A stretch of 64,000 bases of DNA from Streptomyces sp. SID13031 (GTDB lineage Bacteria > Actinomycetota > Actinomycetes > Propionibacteriales > Kribbellaceae). How positions within the stretch are numbered: the first letter of the stretch is position 1; every line of letters begins with the position of its first letter. The notes below the pieces were generated by a model. It searched no databases, had not been told where the DNA came from, and saw only the letters and a program-made list of their open reading frames with translations. A program made the position numbers and the translations under genes. The DNA lies in the NCBI RefSeq assembly GCF_010548305.1, contig NZ_JAAGLV010000011.1, positions 124,001 through 188,000 of the forward strand, given 5' to 3'. Positions 25,819 to 34,432 of this stretch are shown in pieces.

Positions 25819-26463
25819 ATGACGTCAGCAGGGCGGGTCTGGTCCGGTGTCACCGCGGCGGTGGTCGCCATCGGTGTCGTGATGCAGGCACTGGTCACAG
25901 CGACCTCGACGGGCGGCGACGGCTTCTACAAGGAGAATCCCGAGCGGGTTCTGAACGTCTTCGCCTACTTCACGATCCAGTCCAACCTGTTGCTCGGTGG
26001 CACCTGCCTGTTGCTGGCCCTCCAGCTGGGCAAGCAGGACAGCACGTTGTTCAAGACGCTCCGGCTCAACGGCGTGCTCTGCATCGCGGTGACCGGGATC
26101 GTGTACCACCTGGTGCTCGCCGGTACCGACGACCCGTCCGGCTGGGCCTGGGTCGCGAATCTCCTGGTCCACACGGCCACCCCGCTGCTCGGCGTACTGG
26201 GGTGGTTGGTGTTCGGCCCGCGGCGGCAGACCGACGGGCGGATCGTCGCCTGGTCGGTCGTCTATCCGCTGCTGTGGGTGGCGTTCACGCTGATCCGCGG
26301 CGAGGGCACGGGCTTCTATCCGTACGAGTTCGCCGACGTCGACCTGCACGGCTACGGCAGGGTCTTGCTGAACTGCCTGTTCGTCGCGCTACTGTTCCTG
26401 GCTCTGGCAGCCGGGGCCACCCTGCTCGACCGCCGGATCGGAAGACGAACCGTCAAGAACTGA
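25819..26463 (+). CDS. Pr6Pr-family membrane protein
   Basis: A 214-residue protein with about six transmembrane segments. Characteristic conserved patches are VLNVFAYFTIQSNLLLGG, VYHLVLAG, LLVHTATPLLGVLGWLVFGPR and VYPLLWVAFTLIRGEGTGFYPYEFADV. These match the six-TM Pr6Pr family of unknown function. Start ATG 25819 sets the first helix correctly. It follows the TetR-linked membrane gene by 40 bases on the same strand and could be cotranscribed. Role unknown. Confidence 0.8.
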   Translation: MTSAGRVWSGVTAAVVAIGVVMQALVTATSTGGDGFYKENPERVLNVFAYFTIQSNLLLGGTCLLLALQLGKQDSTLFKTLRLNGVLCIAVTGIVYHLVLAGTDDPSGWAWVANLLVHTATPLLGVLGWLVFGPRRQTDGRIVAWSVVYPLLWVAFTLIRGEGTGFYPYEFADVDLHGYGRVLLNCLFVALLFLALAAGATLLDRRIGRRTVKN

Positions 26464-26486
26464 GCCGTCGACAGATAGGGCCCAAA

Positions 26487-27137
26487 GTGCTGGTGACATC
26501 TCGCTCGTACGCCGAGTACGAGGCGATGTTCGACCTGTCGGAGTTACCCGATTCGATCCTGGACTGCTGTGCCGGTGGCTCGAGCTTCACCGCCGAGGCG
26601 GCCGCTCGGGGTGTCGACGCCGTCGCGGTCGACCAGGCCTATGAGCTGCCGATGCCGGAACTCGTCGACACCGTCCGCCGCAGCCTGCCGGCCGGCGCGC
26701 AGATCGTCGACGCGCACGCGAGCAGCTTCGTCTGGAACTGGTACGGCGATCCCACGCGCAAGGACGAGATGCGGATCGAAGCGGCCGACCGCTTCCTGCA
26801 GGACGTGTCGCTGGCACCCGACCGGTACGTCGCGGGCACGCTGCCCGAGTTGCCGTTCGAGGACGGCCGGTTCGACCTGGTGCTGTGCTCGCACCTGCTC
26901 TTCACCTGGGCCGACACGTTCGACCGCGACTGGCATCTCGCCGCGCTCGAGGAGCTCGTCCGGGTCAGCCGGTCCGAAGTACGGATCTTCCCGCTGGTCC
27001 AGCAGGGTGCCGGCGAACCGGTCCTGTACTTGCAGGAGCTCCTGGACGCCTTACAGCCGGTCCGGTCCGAGATCCGCAAGGTCCCGTACGAGTTCCAGGT
27101 CGGCGCGGACCAGATGCTGGTCCTGAATCACCAATAG
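26487..27137 (+). CDS. Class I SAM-dependent methyltransferase
   Basis: About 216 residues. SILDCCAGGSSFTAEAAARG is SAM motif I, DAVAVDQAY motif II, and GRFDLVLCSHLLFTWAD the post-I acidic region. The GTG at 26487 is 23 bases after the Pr6Pr gene, and another GTG at 26493 is possible. Such LDCCAGGSSF proteins are common in actinobacteria but their substrates are not established. It may be cotranscribed with the two membrane-protein genes before it. Confidence 0.8.
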   Translation: MLVTSRSYAEYEAMFDLSELPDSILDCCAGGSSFTAEAAARGVDAVAVDQAYELPMPELVDTVRRSLPAGAQIVDAHASSFVWNWYGDPTRKDEMRIEAADRFLQDVSLAPDRYVAGTLPELPFEDGRFDLVLCSHLLFTWADTFDRDWHLAALEELVRVSRSEVRIFPLVQQGAGEPVLYLQELLDALQPVRSEIRKVPYEFQVGADQMLVLNHQ

Positions 27138-27192
27138 GTACTACGGCCGCGGGCGGGGATTGAGGGACCGCCCGCGGGCCGCAGTGTGGGGG

Positions 27193-27849
27193 TCAGCGCA
27201 GGTACTTGCCGCACACCGGCCACGGGGAGGCGCCACGCTGTGCGTAGAGCTTCTTCGCGCGCATGAGCTGCTCGGCCGCCGACGCGTTCGTCGGGTTGCC
27301 GGAGCCGCCGACGCTGCGCCAGGTCTGCAGGTCGAACTGGAACAGGCCGTAGTAGCCCGCCGGGTTCACGGCCTTCGGGTTGCCGCTGGACTCACAGTTG
27401 GCGACCTTGGCCCAGGCGCCACTCAGGTTGGCCTTGCCGCTGCCGGTCGAGGGGCGATCGTCAGAGCGGGTGGCGCGCTTCTTGGGCACGGCCTTCTGGA
27501 CCGTCGTCTTCTTCGCCGTCGTCTTCTTCACGACGCGGGTCTTCTGCGCGGCCTTCTTCTTGTCGGTCTGCCGGACGGCGGTCGCGGTCACGCCGTCGAG
27601 CTTGAGGGTCTGACCGATCAGGATCAGGTCCGGGTTCTGCAGGTTGTTCAGCTTGGCCAGCTGGTGCCAGTCGGCACCGTTGGCCTGGGCGATCTCGGAC
27701 AGCGTGTCGCCGGCCTTGACCTTGTAGTCGGCGGCGAACGCGCCACTCGCGCCGGCGGCGGTGATACCGGCACCGAGGCCGGCGATGGAGAGGGTCCGGA
27801 CCACTCGGCGGGTACTTCGCGAAGGTCGGGCGTGTCGAGCTTTGGACAT
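27193..27849 (-). CDS. Secreted LysM protein with Rpf-like transglycosylase domain
   Basis: A 218-residue cell-wall hydrolase. It has a Tat-like or Sec signal (ARPSRSTRRVVRTLSIAGLG to ASGAFAADY) and a LysM peptidoglycan-binding domain (YKVKAGDTLSEIAQANG, LNNLQNPDLILIGQTLKL; residues about 44-88). A Lys/Thr-rich linker follows (KKKAAQKTRVVKKTTAKKTT). The C-terminal resuscitation-promoting-factor/transglycosylase domain includes WAKVANCESSGNPKAVNPAG, where the Glu of CESS is the expected catalytic acid, and YYGLFQFDLQTWRSVGG. ATG 27849 has gaggag upstream. It probably cleaves glycan strands during growth or spore awakening. Confidence 0.9.
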   Translation of the reverse strand: MSKARHARPSRSTRRVVRTLSIAGLGAGITAAGASGAFAADYKVKAGDTLSEIAQANGADWHQLAKLNNLQNPDLILIGQTLKLDGVTATAVRQTDKKKAAQKTRVVKKTTAKKTTVQKAVPKKRATRSDDRPSTGSGKANLSGAWAKVANCESSGNPKAVNPAGYYGLFQFDLQTWRSVGGSGNPTNASAAEQLMRAKKLYAQRGASPWPVCGKYLR

Positions 27850-28462
27850 CAGAATTCTGCTCCTCATGAGCTGGGCACCCTGACCGGGGTGGTGGGGTGG
27901 GGTCAGGATTTGCAGGGTGAACTTCTCCAGCCCGGATGAGCCAGCCACGTGCGCACTTGCCCCGAGAACCTCAGTCCCGGGCAAGTGCGGCCGGAGCGAG
28001 GTGAAGGTGGACGTCACCTGGGTGCGTGAGGCTCGGATCGCCGGCCGCGTCAGTTCGAGCGGCCGTACCGGGCTCCGCAGTCTGGTGAGGTACCACTCCC
28101 TTCCGGGGTGCAGGGGACGGGCATCCGGGCAGATCACGAGACTGCGTCCGAATGATCACGCATCGGTAACGACGTGATCGGCCCATCGTGCTGGACGGAT
28201 CGCCGGAACGCAAGAGGCTTCGGTGGATCCGCAGAAGATTTCGCCGACTCCGAAGATCCCGAAAGCCCAACAACAGAACGGTTTACTGCCCAAAACTGAT
28301 CGGTTTCAAGCAAGCGTTCCCACTCCGTGGACAAGCGCTTGCTTCAGGCGTTCGAGCGGATTCGCGCGTGCCCTCGCGCGAGTTCGCTCGTTGAGGGAAG
28401 GATGGGCCAGGCCGCGGTATGGCCGACCCCGTGTTGAGGCAGACGATGTGAGGGGGCGTGCG
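27850..28462. promoter_or_regulatory. Hairpin-rich divergent region between the LysM gene and the RamR-like gene
   Basis: This 613-base gap has no credible gene. Toward the LysM gene the leader has two hairpins: cctgacc/ggtcagg close to its start (about 27870-27910), and perfect 10-bp arms gcacttgccc (27953-27962) and gggcaagtgc (27979-27988). Toward the regulator gene there are 9-bp arms aagcaagcg (28308-28316) and cgcttgctt (28336-28344) enclosing the palindrome caagcgcttg. A nested stem cgagcg-cgcgcg / cgcgcg-cgctcg (28353-28390) follows. The first set may be a regulatory leader; the second lies where an operator for the regulator promoter is expected. Confidence 0.5.
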
Positions 28463-29062
28463 GTGATCCGAGTACTCCTCGGCCACCGCGGCACGATGGT
28501 GCGAGGTGCACTGGCCGCGGTGTTGGCGCGAGAGAACGACCTGGACGTGGTGGCCGAGGTGGAGTCCTCGGACGAGATCCTCACGGCGATCGGCAGGCGG
28601 CCTCAGGTCGTGGTGCTCGATCCGCAGTTGCCCGGCAAGGTCGGGATCGAGGACCTGTGCCGCAAGCTGACCGGCCGCGGCGTGCTGGTGCTGATCGACC
28701 ACGAGGCGATCGCCGCGACCAGCCTCGCGCTGGTCAAGCAGGCGCCCCGGATCGGGCTGATCGCGACCGACTCGTCGACCGACCAGCTGGTCGAGGCGAT
28801 CCGCGACGTCGCCAAGGGACTGCCGGTGGTCGACGTCCGGCTCGCGGTCGCGGCGCTCAAGGCCGGTGACAATCCGCTCACCGATCGCGAGTGCGAAGTA
28901 CTGCGGCAGGTGACGACCGGTGCGACCGCACAGGAGATCGCCCGGACGCTCAGTCTGAGTGCGGGCACGGTGCGCAACTACCTGTCCCGAATCCTGGCCA
29001 AGACGGGTGCGCGCAGCCGGATCGAGGCGATCCGCAAGGCTCAGGACGCGGGCTGGATCTGA
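28463..29062 (+). CDS. ramR: RamR/AmfR-like LuxR-type response regulator of the class III lanthipeptide locus
   Basis: A 199-residue regulator starting IRVLLGHRGTMVRGALAAVL. The receiver keeps the phospho-acceptor position Asp53 (VVVLDPQLPG), but the acidic pair normally found at residues 7-9 is replaced by Gly-His-Arg, so normal Mg2+-dependent phosphorylation is doubtful. The C-terminal HTH is NPLTDRECEVLRQVTTG, then AQEIARTLSLSAGTVRNYLSR, and it ends IEAIRKAQDAGWI, matching the RamR/AmfR end (AIR-x-A-x-x-AGWI). The GTG has gaggggg six bases upstream. Its end overlaps the convergent exporter gene by 22 bases. In Streptomyces, RamR activates ramCSAB; here it probably activates the LanKC operon. 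Confidence 0.85.
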   Translation: MIRVLLGHRGTMVRGALAAVLARENDLDVVAEVESSDEILTAIGRRPQVVVLDPQLPGKVGIEDLCRKLTGRGVLVLIDHEAIAATSLALVKQAPRIGLIATDSSTDQLVEAIRDVAKGLPVVDVRLAVAALKAGDNPLTDRECEVLRQVTTGATAQEIARTLSLSAGTVRNYLSRILAKTGARSRIEAIRKAQDAGWI

Positions 29063-30744
29063 TCACGCTGGAGCTGATCAGCTGGGGGTTGCCAGTGCCC
29101 GAGCAGCTCGCGGTAGAGCGGTGACTTCCGCAGCAGTGTCGGGTGGTTGCCGATGGCGGCCTTGTTGCCGTCCAGGACCAGGATCCGGCGGGCGCGCAGT
29201 GCGGAGCTGATCCGGTGCGCGATCACGATCAAGGTGCCGCCGCGTGCCGCGAAGGCTTCCTCCGCGCGTCGCTCGGCTTCCGGGTCGAGGAAGCAGGTCG
29301 CCTCGTCGAGCACGACCAGCGGCGCCGGTGACAGGTAGGCCCGAGCGAGCGCGATCAACTGCCGCTCGCCGGACGACAGCTCGCTGGGCCGTACTCGTGC
29401 GCCGAAGCCACCGAGCCGCTCGACCAACCGGTCGGCGCCGACCGCGTCGACGGCCTGCATCACCTCGGCGATCGTCGCGTCCGGCAGCAGATAGGTGAGG
29501 TTCTCCATCAACGGGCCACTGAAGACGTACGCCTCCTGCGGAATCAGCACTCGCGTCTCGGCCAGCCGCTCCACCGGTACTTCGCTGGGCGGTACGCCGC
29601 CGAGCAACAGCCGGCCACTCGTCGGTGCGAGCATCCCGCAGACGAGCCCGGCGAGCGTGGACTTGCCGATACCGCTGGGCCCGACCACGGCGAGGTGCTC
29701 GCCTTCGGCCACGGTCAGGTCGAGGTCTTCGAGCACGGGATCCGCGGAAGGCCCGTAGGCGAAGGTCAAACCGCGCAGGCGAAGCTGGTACCCATTCACC
29801 TCGTCCACCGGACGCGGCGCCGGCGTGGGTGCCGCTGAATCGAGGACGCGGCCGAGGGTGATGACGTACCGCAGGCCGCTGTCGCCGAGCGCACCCATCA
29901 CCGTGCTCAGCGCCGGCTGGAGGCCGACCAGCACATAGGTGAGTCCACCGAGCAGCGTTCCGGTGCTGATCCCGCGGCCGACCAGCCAGGGACCTGCGCC
30001 CAGCAGGATCAGCAGCGGCGCCCAGCCGCCGACCGCGAAACACAACGTCCGCAACGCGGCCACCTTCGCCAGCGACCGTTCCGCAGCGGCCTGCGCCTCG
30101 ATCGGCTCGCCGACCAGGTTTTCCGCGAATTCCTCGGCACCTGTGGCAGCGATGTCCCGTACGCCGCCGAACGTCATCCCCGCCGCCGTCGCCAACTCCT
30201 CGTCGGCTTGCAGCGAAGCCCGCACCCGATCGGCCGCCATCCCGAGCACCGCCAGGGACAACGCAAAACCGACCAGAAACGGCGGTACGACGAATGCCGC
30301 GACGAGAGGCGCCAAGGACAAGAGGCCGACCAGGACGCCGAGCAGGGTGACTGCGAAGTTGCGGATCACCAGGACCAGCCCGGCGAAGGTGTCGCGGACG
30401 ATCTCCACCTGGCGATTCAAGCGGGCCACGGCGGCCTCGTCGCCCGTTCGCAGCGCGCCGCCGACGACCCGGCGGACGAGGTCGTCTCTCAGCGGCTCGA
30501 CCAGGTTGCCGAGGCGGCCGTAGACCTGGTGGGAACCGGCGGCGCCCAGACAGGCGGTCGCGATCAGGCCGCCGAGCCAGGCGACGCCTTGCCAGGCGCG
30601 GCCGGCCAGGAAGTTGTCGGTGGCGTGGGCGACGGCGACGCCGTAGATGGCGGTCGGGAGGATGTCGGGGATCGACCAGGCGGCCAGCTTGAGCGTCGAT
30701 CGGTTGCGCAGCGCCGCGGCGCCGAAGCGGAGTTCGCGTCTCAT
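29041..30744 (-). CDS. ABC exporter half-transporter (RamB-like), fused permease-ATPase
   Basis: A 567-residue ABC protein: about six transmembrane helices (1-300), then an ATPase with Walker A VVGPSGIGKSTLAG, signature LSSGERQLIALARA (Gly-Gly replaced by Ser-Gly) and Walker B APLVVLDEATCFLD. It shares an ATGA overlap with the second exporter gene at its start, so the two are made together and probably form a heterodimer that exports the modified lanthipeptide. The start is ATG 30744, fixed by that overlap and by the first helix. SapB clusters likewise carry two such half-transporters (RamA and RamB). Confidence 0.87.
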   Translation of the reverse strand: MRRELRFGAAALRNRSTLKLAAWSIPDILPTAIYGVAVAHATDNFLAGRAWQGVAWLGGLIATACLGAAGSHQVYGRLGNLVEPLRDDLVRRVVGGALRTGDEAAVARLNRQVEIVRDTFAGLVLVIRNFAVTLLGVLVGLLSLAPLVAAFVVPPFLVGFALSLAVLGMAADRVRASLQADEELATAAGMTFGGVRDIAATGAEEFAENLVGEPIEAQAAAERSLAKVAALRTLCFAVGGWAPLLILLGAGPWLVGRGISTGTLLGGLTYVLVGLQPALSTVMGALGDSGLRYVITLGRVLDSAAPTPAPRPVDEVNGYQLRLRGLTFAYGPSADPVLEDLDLTVAEGEHLAVVGPSGIGKSTLAGLVCGMLAPTSGRLLLGGVPPSEVPVERLAETRVLIPQEAYVFSGPLMENLTYLLPDATIAEVMQAVDAVGADRLVERLGGFGARVRPSELSSGERQLIALARAYLSPAPLVVLDEATCFLDPEAERRAEEAFAARGGTLIVIAHRISSALRARRILVLDGNKAAIGNHPTLLRKSPLYRELLGHWQPPADQLQRDQIQPAS

Positions 30745-32408
30745 CCGAACACCGCGCGGTAGGCGGCGTCCTGCCACAGTTCCTGGTGCGAACCGACTCC
30801 ACGGACCCGGCCGCTGTCGAGCCAGACGACGAGGTCGGCGCGGGCGGCGGTCGCGGTCCGGTGGGTGACGATCAGCCGGGTGCGGTGGTGGCGGTCCTCG
30901 GTGAGGGTCTTGCTGATCTGCATCTCGGTCGCGGTGTCGAGGCTGGAGGTCGCGTCGTCCAGCACCAGCAGGCGACTCGCCGGCCAGGCCCGGGCCAGGC
31001 CGAGTCGTTGCCGCTCACCGCCGGACATAGGGGCCTTGGGCAACGGAGTGAAGTAGCCGTCGGGGAGGCGGCTGACGAAATCGTGGGCGTGGGTCGCGCG
31101 CGCCGCTGCGAGGGTACGGACCGGGCCGACCGCGTCGTGGGAGATCGCGTCGCCGACGGTCGTGCCGACGAGGGTCGGGCGCTCGAAGGCGCAGCCGACC
31201 GCAGTACGGAGGGCTTGGCGGTTGAGGGCCTGGAGCGGGACGCCGTCGAGCAGGACCTGGCCGAAGTGGGGGTCGCGGAGGCGGGCGGCCAGACCGGCGA
31301 GCACGGATTTGCCGGCGCCGCTGGGGCCGACCACGGCGATCGTCGCGCCGCCGGGGAGTTCCAGGTGGATGTCTTCGAGCATTGCTGAGTCCTCGGCGAA
31401 GACGGTGACGCCGTCGAAGGTGAGGCGTCCGGGGCCGGGCGGCAGGGGAAGCGTTCCGTGCGCGACGGGGGTGATGGCGAAGACTTCGGCAGCGCGCTGG
31501 ATGCCTGCGCGGGCTCGGGCGATCTCGCCGATCACACCGGTGAGGCTGCCCAGGCCGGCGCCGAGTATGGCGTACTGGCTGGCGGCGAAGAGCTCGCCGG
31601 CGGTGATCCGGCCGTCGACGAGTTGGAGGCCGCCGACGGCGAGGACCGCGACGAGGACGAGGGGGCCGACGATCGCCGCCTGGGCGCCGGAGCGGGCCAG
31701 GACTTTCCAGGTCTCCAGGCCGTGCTTGTGGAGATCGGGGAGGAAGCCGAGGATCCGGCGTTCTTCGCGGGCGATGGTGCCGGCCGAGGAGATCGTGCGG
31801 AGGCCGGCGACCGATTCGGTCAGCAGGGCGGAGATGCGGCCCTGGGTCTCCTGGTAGGCGAGGCTGATCTCGGCGGTCCGGCGAGCGAAGACGAAAAGCA
31901 CGCCGACGACCAGGATCACGCCGCCGAAGAAGGCGACTGCCAGCCAGGGATCGATGAGGGCGAGCAGGACGAGGCTGCCGATCGGTGGTGCCATGGCGGC
32001 GACCGTGGTGACTGCGGCCGGTCCTGCTTGGGCGGCATCGGAGGTGTTGCCTGAGACGCGGCTGACGAGGTCGCCGCTGTCGAAGTCGCGGCTGCCTTCC
32101 GGGCCGCCGCGGACGACCTGGCTGACGAGTCGATGCCGCAGCCACGCGGTGGTACCCGCCACACACGCCGTACCAGCGAAGACGTCGATCAAGCTGCAGA
32201 CGATGCCGGTCGCGATCAGGGCGGCGGCGATAGTGAACCACTTGCTGTAGTCGCTGCCGGCCACGATGGCATCGACCGAATGCCCAAGCACAGAAGGTAA
32301 AGCGAGTGCTACTCCGCTGCCGGCCAGGGCGGTCAGCCCGATCACCGGCAGCCAGCCACGCCCATGCCGAGCGACGGCACCGAAGGTGGTGGGGCCGTGC
32401 ATGCTCAT
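30741..32408 (-). CDS. ABC exporter half-transporter (RamA-like), fused permease-ATPase
   Basis: A 555-residue ABC protein with an N-terminal six-helix membrane domain (GWLPVIGLTALAGSGVALAL onward), Walker A VVGPSGAGKSVLAG, signature MSGGERQRLGLARA and Walker B SRLLVLDDATSSLD. The Walker B Glu is replaced by Asp in DDATSS, suggesting one hydrolysis site of the heterodimer is degenerate. The start ATG 32408 overlaps the peptidase stop by four bases, and its stop overlaps the partner exporter start. Thus peptidase, exporter 1 and exporter 2 are translationally coupled. It probably exports the mature lanthipeptide. Confidence 0.87.
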   Translation of the reverse strand: MSMHGPTTFGAVARHGRGWLPVIGLTALAGSGVALALPSVLGHSVDAIVAGSDYSKWFTIAAALIATGIVCSLIDVFAGTACVAGTTAWLRHRLVSQVVRGGPEGSRDFDSGDLVSRVSGNTSDAAQAGPAAVTTVAAMAPPIGSLVLLALIDPWLAVAFFGGVILVVGVLFVFARRTAEISLAYQETQGRISALLTESVAGLRTISSAGTIAREERRILGFLPDLHKHGLETWKVLARSGAQAAIVGPLVLVAVLAVGGLQLVDGRITAGELFAASQYAILGAGLGSLTGVIGEIARARAGIQRAAEVFAITPVAHGTLPLPPGPGRLTFDGVTVFAEDSAMLEDIHLELPGGATIAVVGPSGAGKSVLAGLAARLRDPHFGQVLLDGVPLQALNRQALRTAVGCAFERPTLVGTTVGDAISHDAVGPVRTLAAARATHAHDFVSRLPDGYFTPLPKAPMSGGERQRLGLARAWPASRLLVLDDATSSLDTATEMQISKTLTEDRHHRTRLIVTHRTATAARADLVVWLDSGRVRGVGSHQELWQDAAYRAVFG

Positions 32409-34372
32409 TGGGGCAGTCCGGTGTGGTGGGCCAGGAAGGCGAGGATATCGGCGGCTAGGCCGATGCCTTTGCTGGTGGAGCCGCCCGCGTGGCCGGAGTC
32501 TTGCTCGTGGCGCAGTAGGACAGGACGGTCGCCGTCGGCGGCGTGTTGGAGGGCGGCGCACATCTTCCTTGCGTGCAAGGGGTCTACGCGGGTGTCGCCG
32601 CCGAAAACGGTGAAGAGGACGGCGGGGTACTCCACGCCGGTCTGCACGCAGTGGTACGGCGAGTAGGACAGCAAGGTCGCCAACTGAGCGGGATCGGAGG
32701 CCGAGCCGAACTCGGGGACCCAGGTCTTGCCCAGGCCGAAGTGCTCGTAGCGGACCATGTCGAGCAGCGGCGCCGAGCAGACAGCGGCCGCGAAGAGCTC
32801 TGGCCGTTGGGTGATCGCCGCTCCGACCAGGAGGCCGCCGTTCGACTCACCGCAGAGCGCGAGCTGGTCCGGAGTCGTCCAGCCCTCGTCGATCAGCGCC
32901 TCGGCAGCCGCGAGGTAGTCGTCGAAGACGTTCTGCTTCTGGTCGAGCATGCCGGCCTTGTGCCAGTCGTTGCCCCCTTCGCCTCCGCCGCGCAGATTGG
33001 CCGTCACGAAAACTCCGCCGGCCTCGACCCACGCGAGCGTGAAAGCGGAGTACGTCGGCGTCAGCGACTGCCCGAAACCCCCATAGCCATAGAGGATCGT
33101 CGGCCGCGGTCCATGTTCGCCTGGCTTGCCGACGACGAGCATCTGCAACGCAGTACCGTCTGCCGAGGTGAAGGCGACCTGGCGCGACTCGGCTTCCGGT
33201 ACGCCGACAACGCCGGGCGGCGGCGACCACAACGTAGTACGGGCTGTGTTGTGGTCGTAGGCGTAGACAGCGGCCGGGGTGACGCTGTCGGTATAGGAGA
33301 ACCAGACCTCGTGGCCGCCTTCTGGTCGCGTCGACAGCGAGCCGACCGAGCCGACGCCGGGCAGCGGAACCTCGCCCAGGAAGCGGCCGGTGACCAGGTC
33401 GTGGATCGCGATCTCACCGATCGCGTTCCTCGTCCGCCCGACCAGCACGACCTTGTCGAGGATCGCGAGACTGCTGAGCGGCGCCGCCGGATCGGCCGGG
33501 ACGAAGTCGTGCCAGACCTTCGGGTCCTCGGGGTCGCCGACGCAGATCTTGCCGGTGGGCGCATCGCGGGTCGTGACGACGTACAGGCGTCCCTCGCGAC
33601 TGACCGACATCACGGTGATCGCGTCGACGCCTCGCTGGACGACGACCGGCGGCCCGCCCCGCTCGAGGTCGGCGAGCCACAGGTCGTTCGCCGTCCCGCG
33701 GGCGGCCGAGATCGTCAGCCAGCGGCCGTCCGCACTGAGGTCCAGCCCGTACGACGCTTCGTCGGCGAGCACCCGGTCTTCGTCGGGCCGGCCGAGCTCG
33801 TGGCGCAGTACCTGGCGGGATCGCACGTAGTAGAAGGACTTCCCGTCGGGGAGCCAGGCGACGGGGGAGTAGCGGCAGCCGTCGATCGGGCCGTCGACCA
33901 ACTGCCCGGTGGCGACGTCGAGGACGTGCAGGATGGACTGCTCGTCACCGCCACGGGAGATCTGGAAAGCGAGTAGCGAGCCGTCGGGTGAGGGCTGCCA
34001 GCTGTCGAGGGTGGTGCGCCCGGTCGGGTCGAGCTGCTGCGGGTCCACGAGGACCACGTCATCGACGGACAGGACCGGATGTTCTTGGGAGGCTGAGCGA
34101 CGGAGGACGAAACAGCGGTCGCCGCGCCAGACGGGAGTGGAGACGGAACCGACGCTGGACAGTGCTCGGACCCGGCTGCGGAGCTTGTACCGACCGGGGA
34201 GCGTGGTCGCGTGGTTCAGCCAGAGCTGGTCCTGGATCGCCTGCCACTGCTGGGTTTCCGGCGTGGTGGCGTCTTCCAGCCAGCGGTACGGATCGGGGAT
34301 CGTCTGCCCGTGCAGGTGGTCGACGAGCGGCAGACGCTCGGCGTCGGGATAGCGCAGGTCGAGGTGTTGCAC
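32405..34372 (-). CDS. Prolyl oligopeptidase (S9A), probable lanthipeptide leader peptidase (FlaP-like)
   Basis: A 655-residue cytoplasmic serine peptidase cutting after Pro. The propeller front reads YPDAERLPLVDHLHGQTIPDPYRWLED, followed by a beta-propeller gate. The catalytic domain has Ser510 in ALCGESNGGLLVG, Asp593 and Arg595 in GGDTRVDPLHARKM, and His628 in EQDSGHAGG. This matches the S9A triad and substrate Arg. GTG 34372 has gggaggagg just upstream, so I prefer it to the longer frame. Within the class III locus it probably trims the precursor leader, as FlaP does for flavipeptin in Kribbella. A Pro at residue 12 of the precursor leader is a fitting cut site. Confidence 0.88.
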   Translation of the reverse strand: MQHLDLRYPDAERLPLVDHLHGQTIPDPYRWLEDATTPETQQWQAIQDQLWLNHATTLPGRYKLRSRVRALSSVGSVSTPVWRGDRCFVLRRSASQEHPVLSVDDVVLVDPQQLDPTGRTTLDSWQPSPDGSLLAFQISRGGDEQSILHVLDVATGQLVDGPIDGCRYSPVAWLPDGKSFYYVRSRQVLRHELGRPDEDRVLADEASYGLDLSADGRWLTISAARGTANDLWLADLERGGPPVVVQRGVDAITVMSVSREGRLYVVTTRDAPTGKICVGDPEDPKVWHDFVPADPAAPLSSLAILDKVVLVGRTRNAIGEIAIHDLVTGRFLGEVPLPGVGSVGSLSTRPEGGHEVWFSYTDSVTPAAVYAYDHNTARTTLWSPPPGVVGVPEAESRQVAFTSADGTALQMLVVGKPGEHGPRPTILYGYGGFGQSLTPTYSAFTLAWVEAGGVFVTANLRGGGEGGNDWHKAGMLDQKQNVFDDYLAAAEALIDEGWTTPDQLALCGESNGGLLVGAAITQRPELFAAAVCSAPLLDMVRYEHFGLGKTWVPEFGSASDPAQLATLLSYSPYHCVQTGVEYPAVLFTVFGGDTRVDPLHARKMCAALQHAADGDRPVLLRHEQDSGHAGGSTSKGIGLAADILAFLAHHTGLPQ

Positions 34373-34432
34373 GGATGCCTCCTCCCGTTGGGGAAAGACC
34401 GCGGTGGTGGGGCGGGGAAGGAATTGAGCACA

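Noticed and set aside
27850..28142. c-di-AMP (ydaO) riboswitch before the LysM/Rpf-like gene
   Set aside because: The usual conserved core blocks were not found on the minus strand, only unrelated inverted repeats.
28142..28462. Upstream extension of the RamR-like gene and small frames here
   Set aside because: The extension lacks similarity and runs through hairpins; the GTG with gaggggg upstream starts exactly at the receiver domain.
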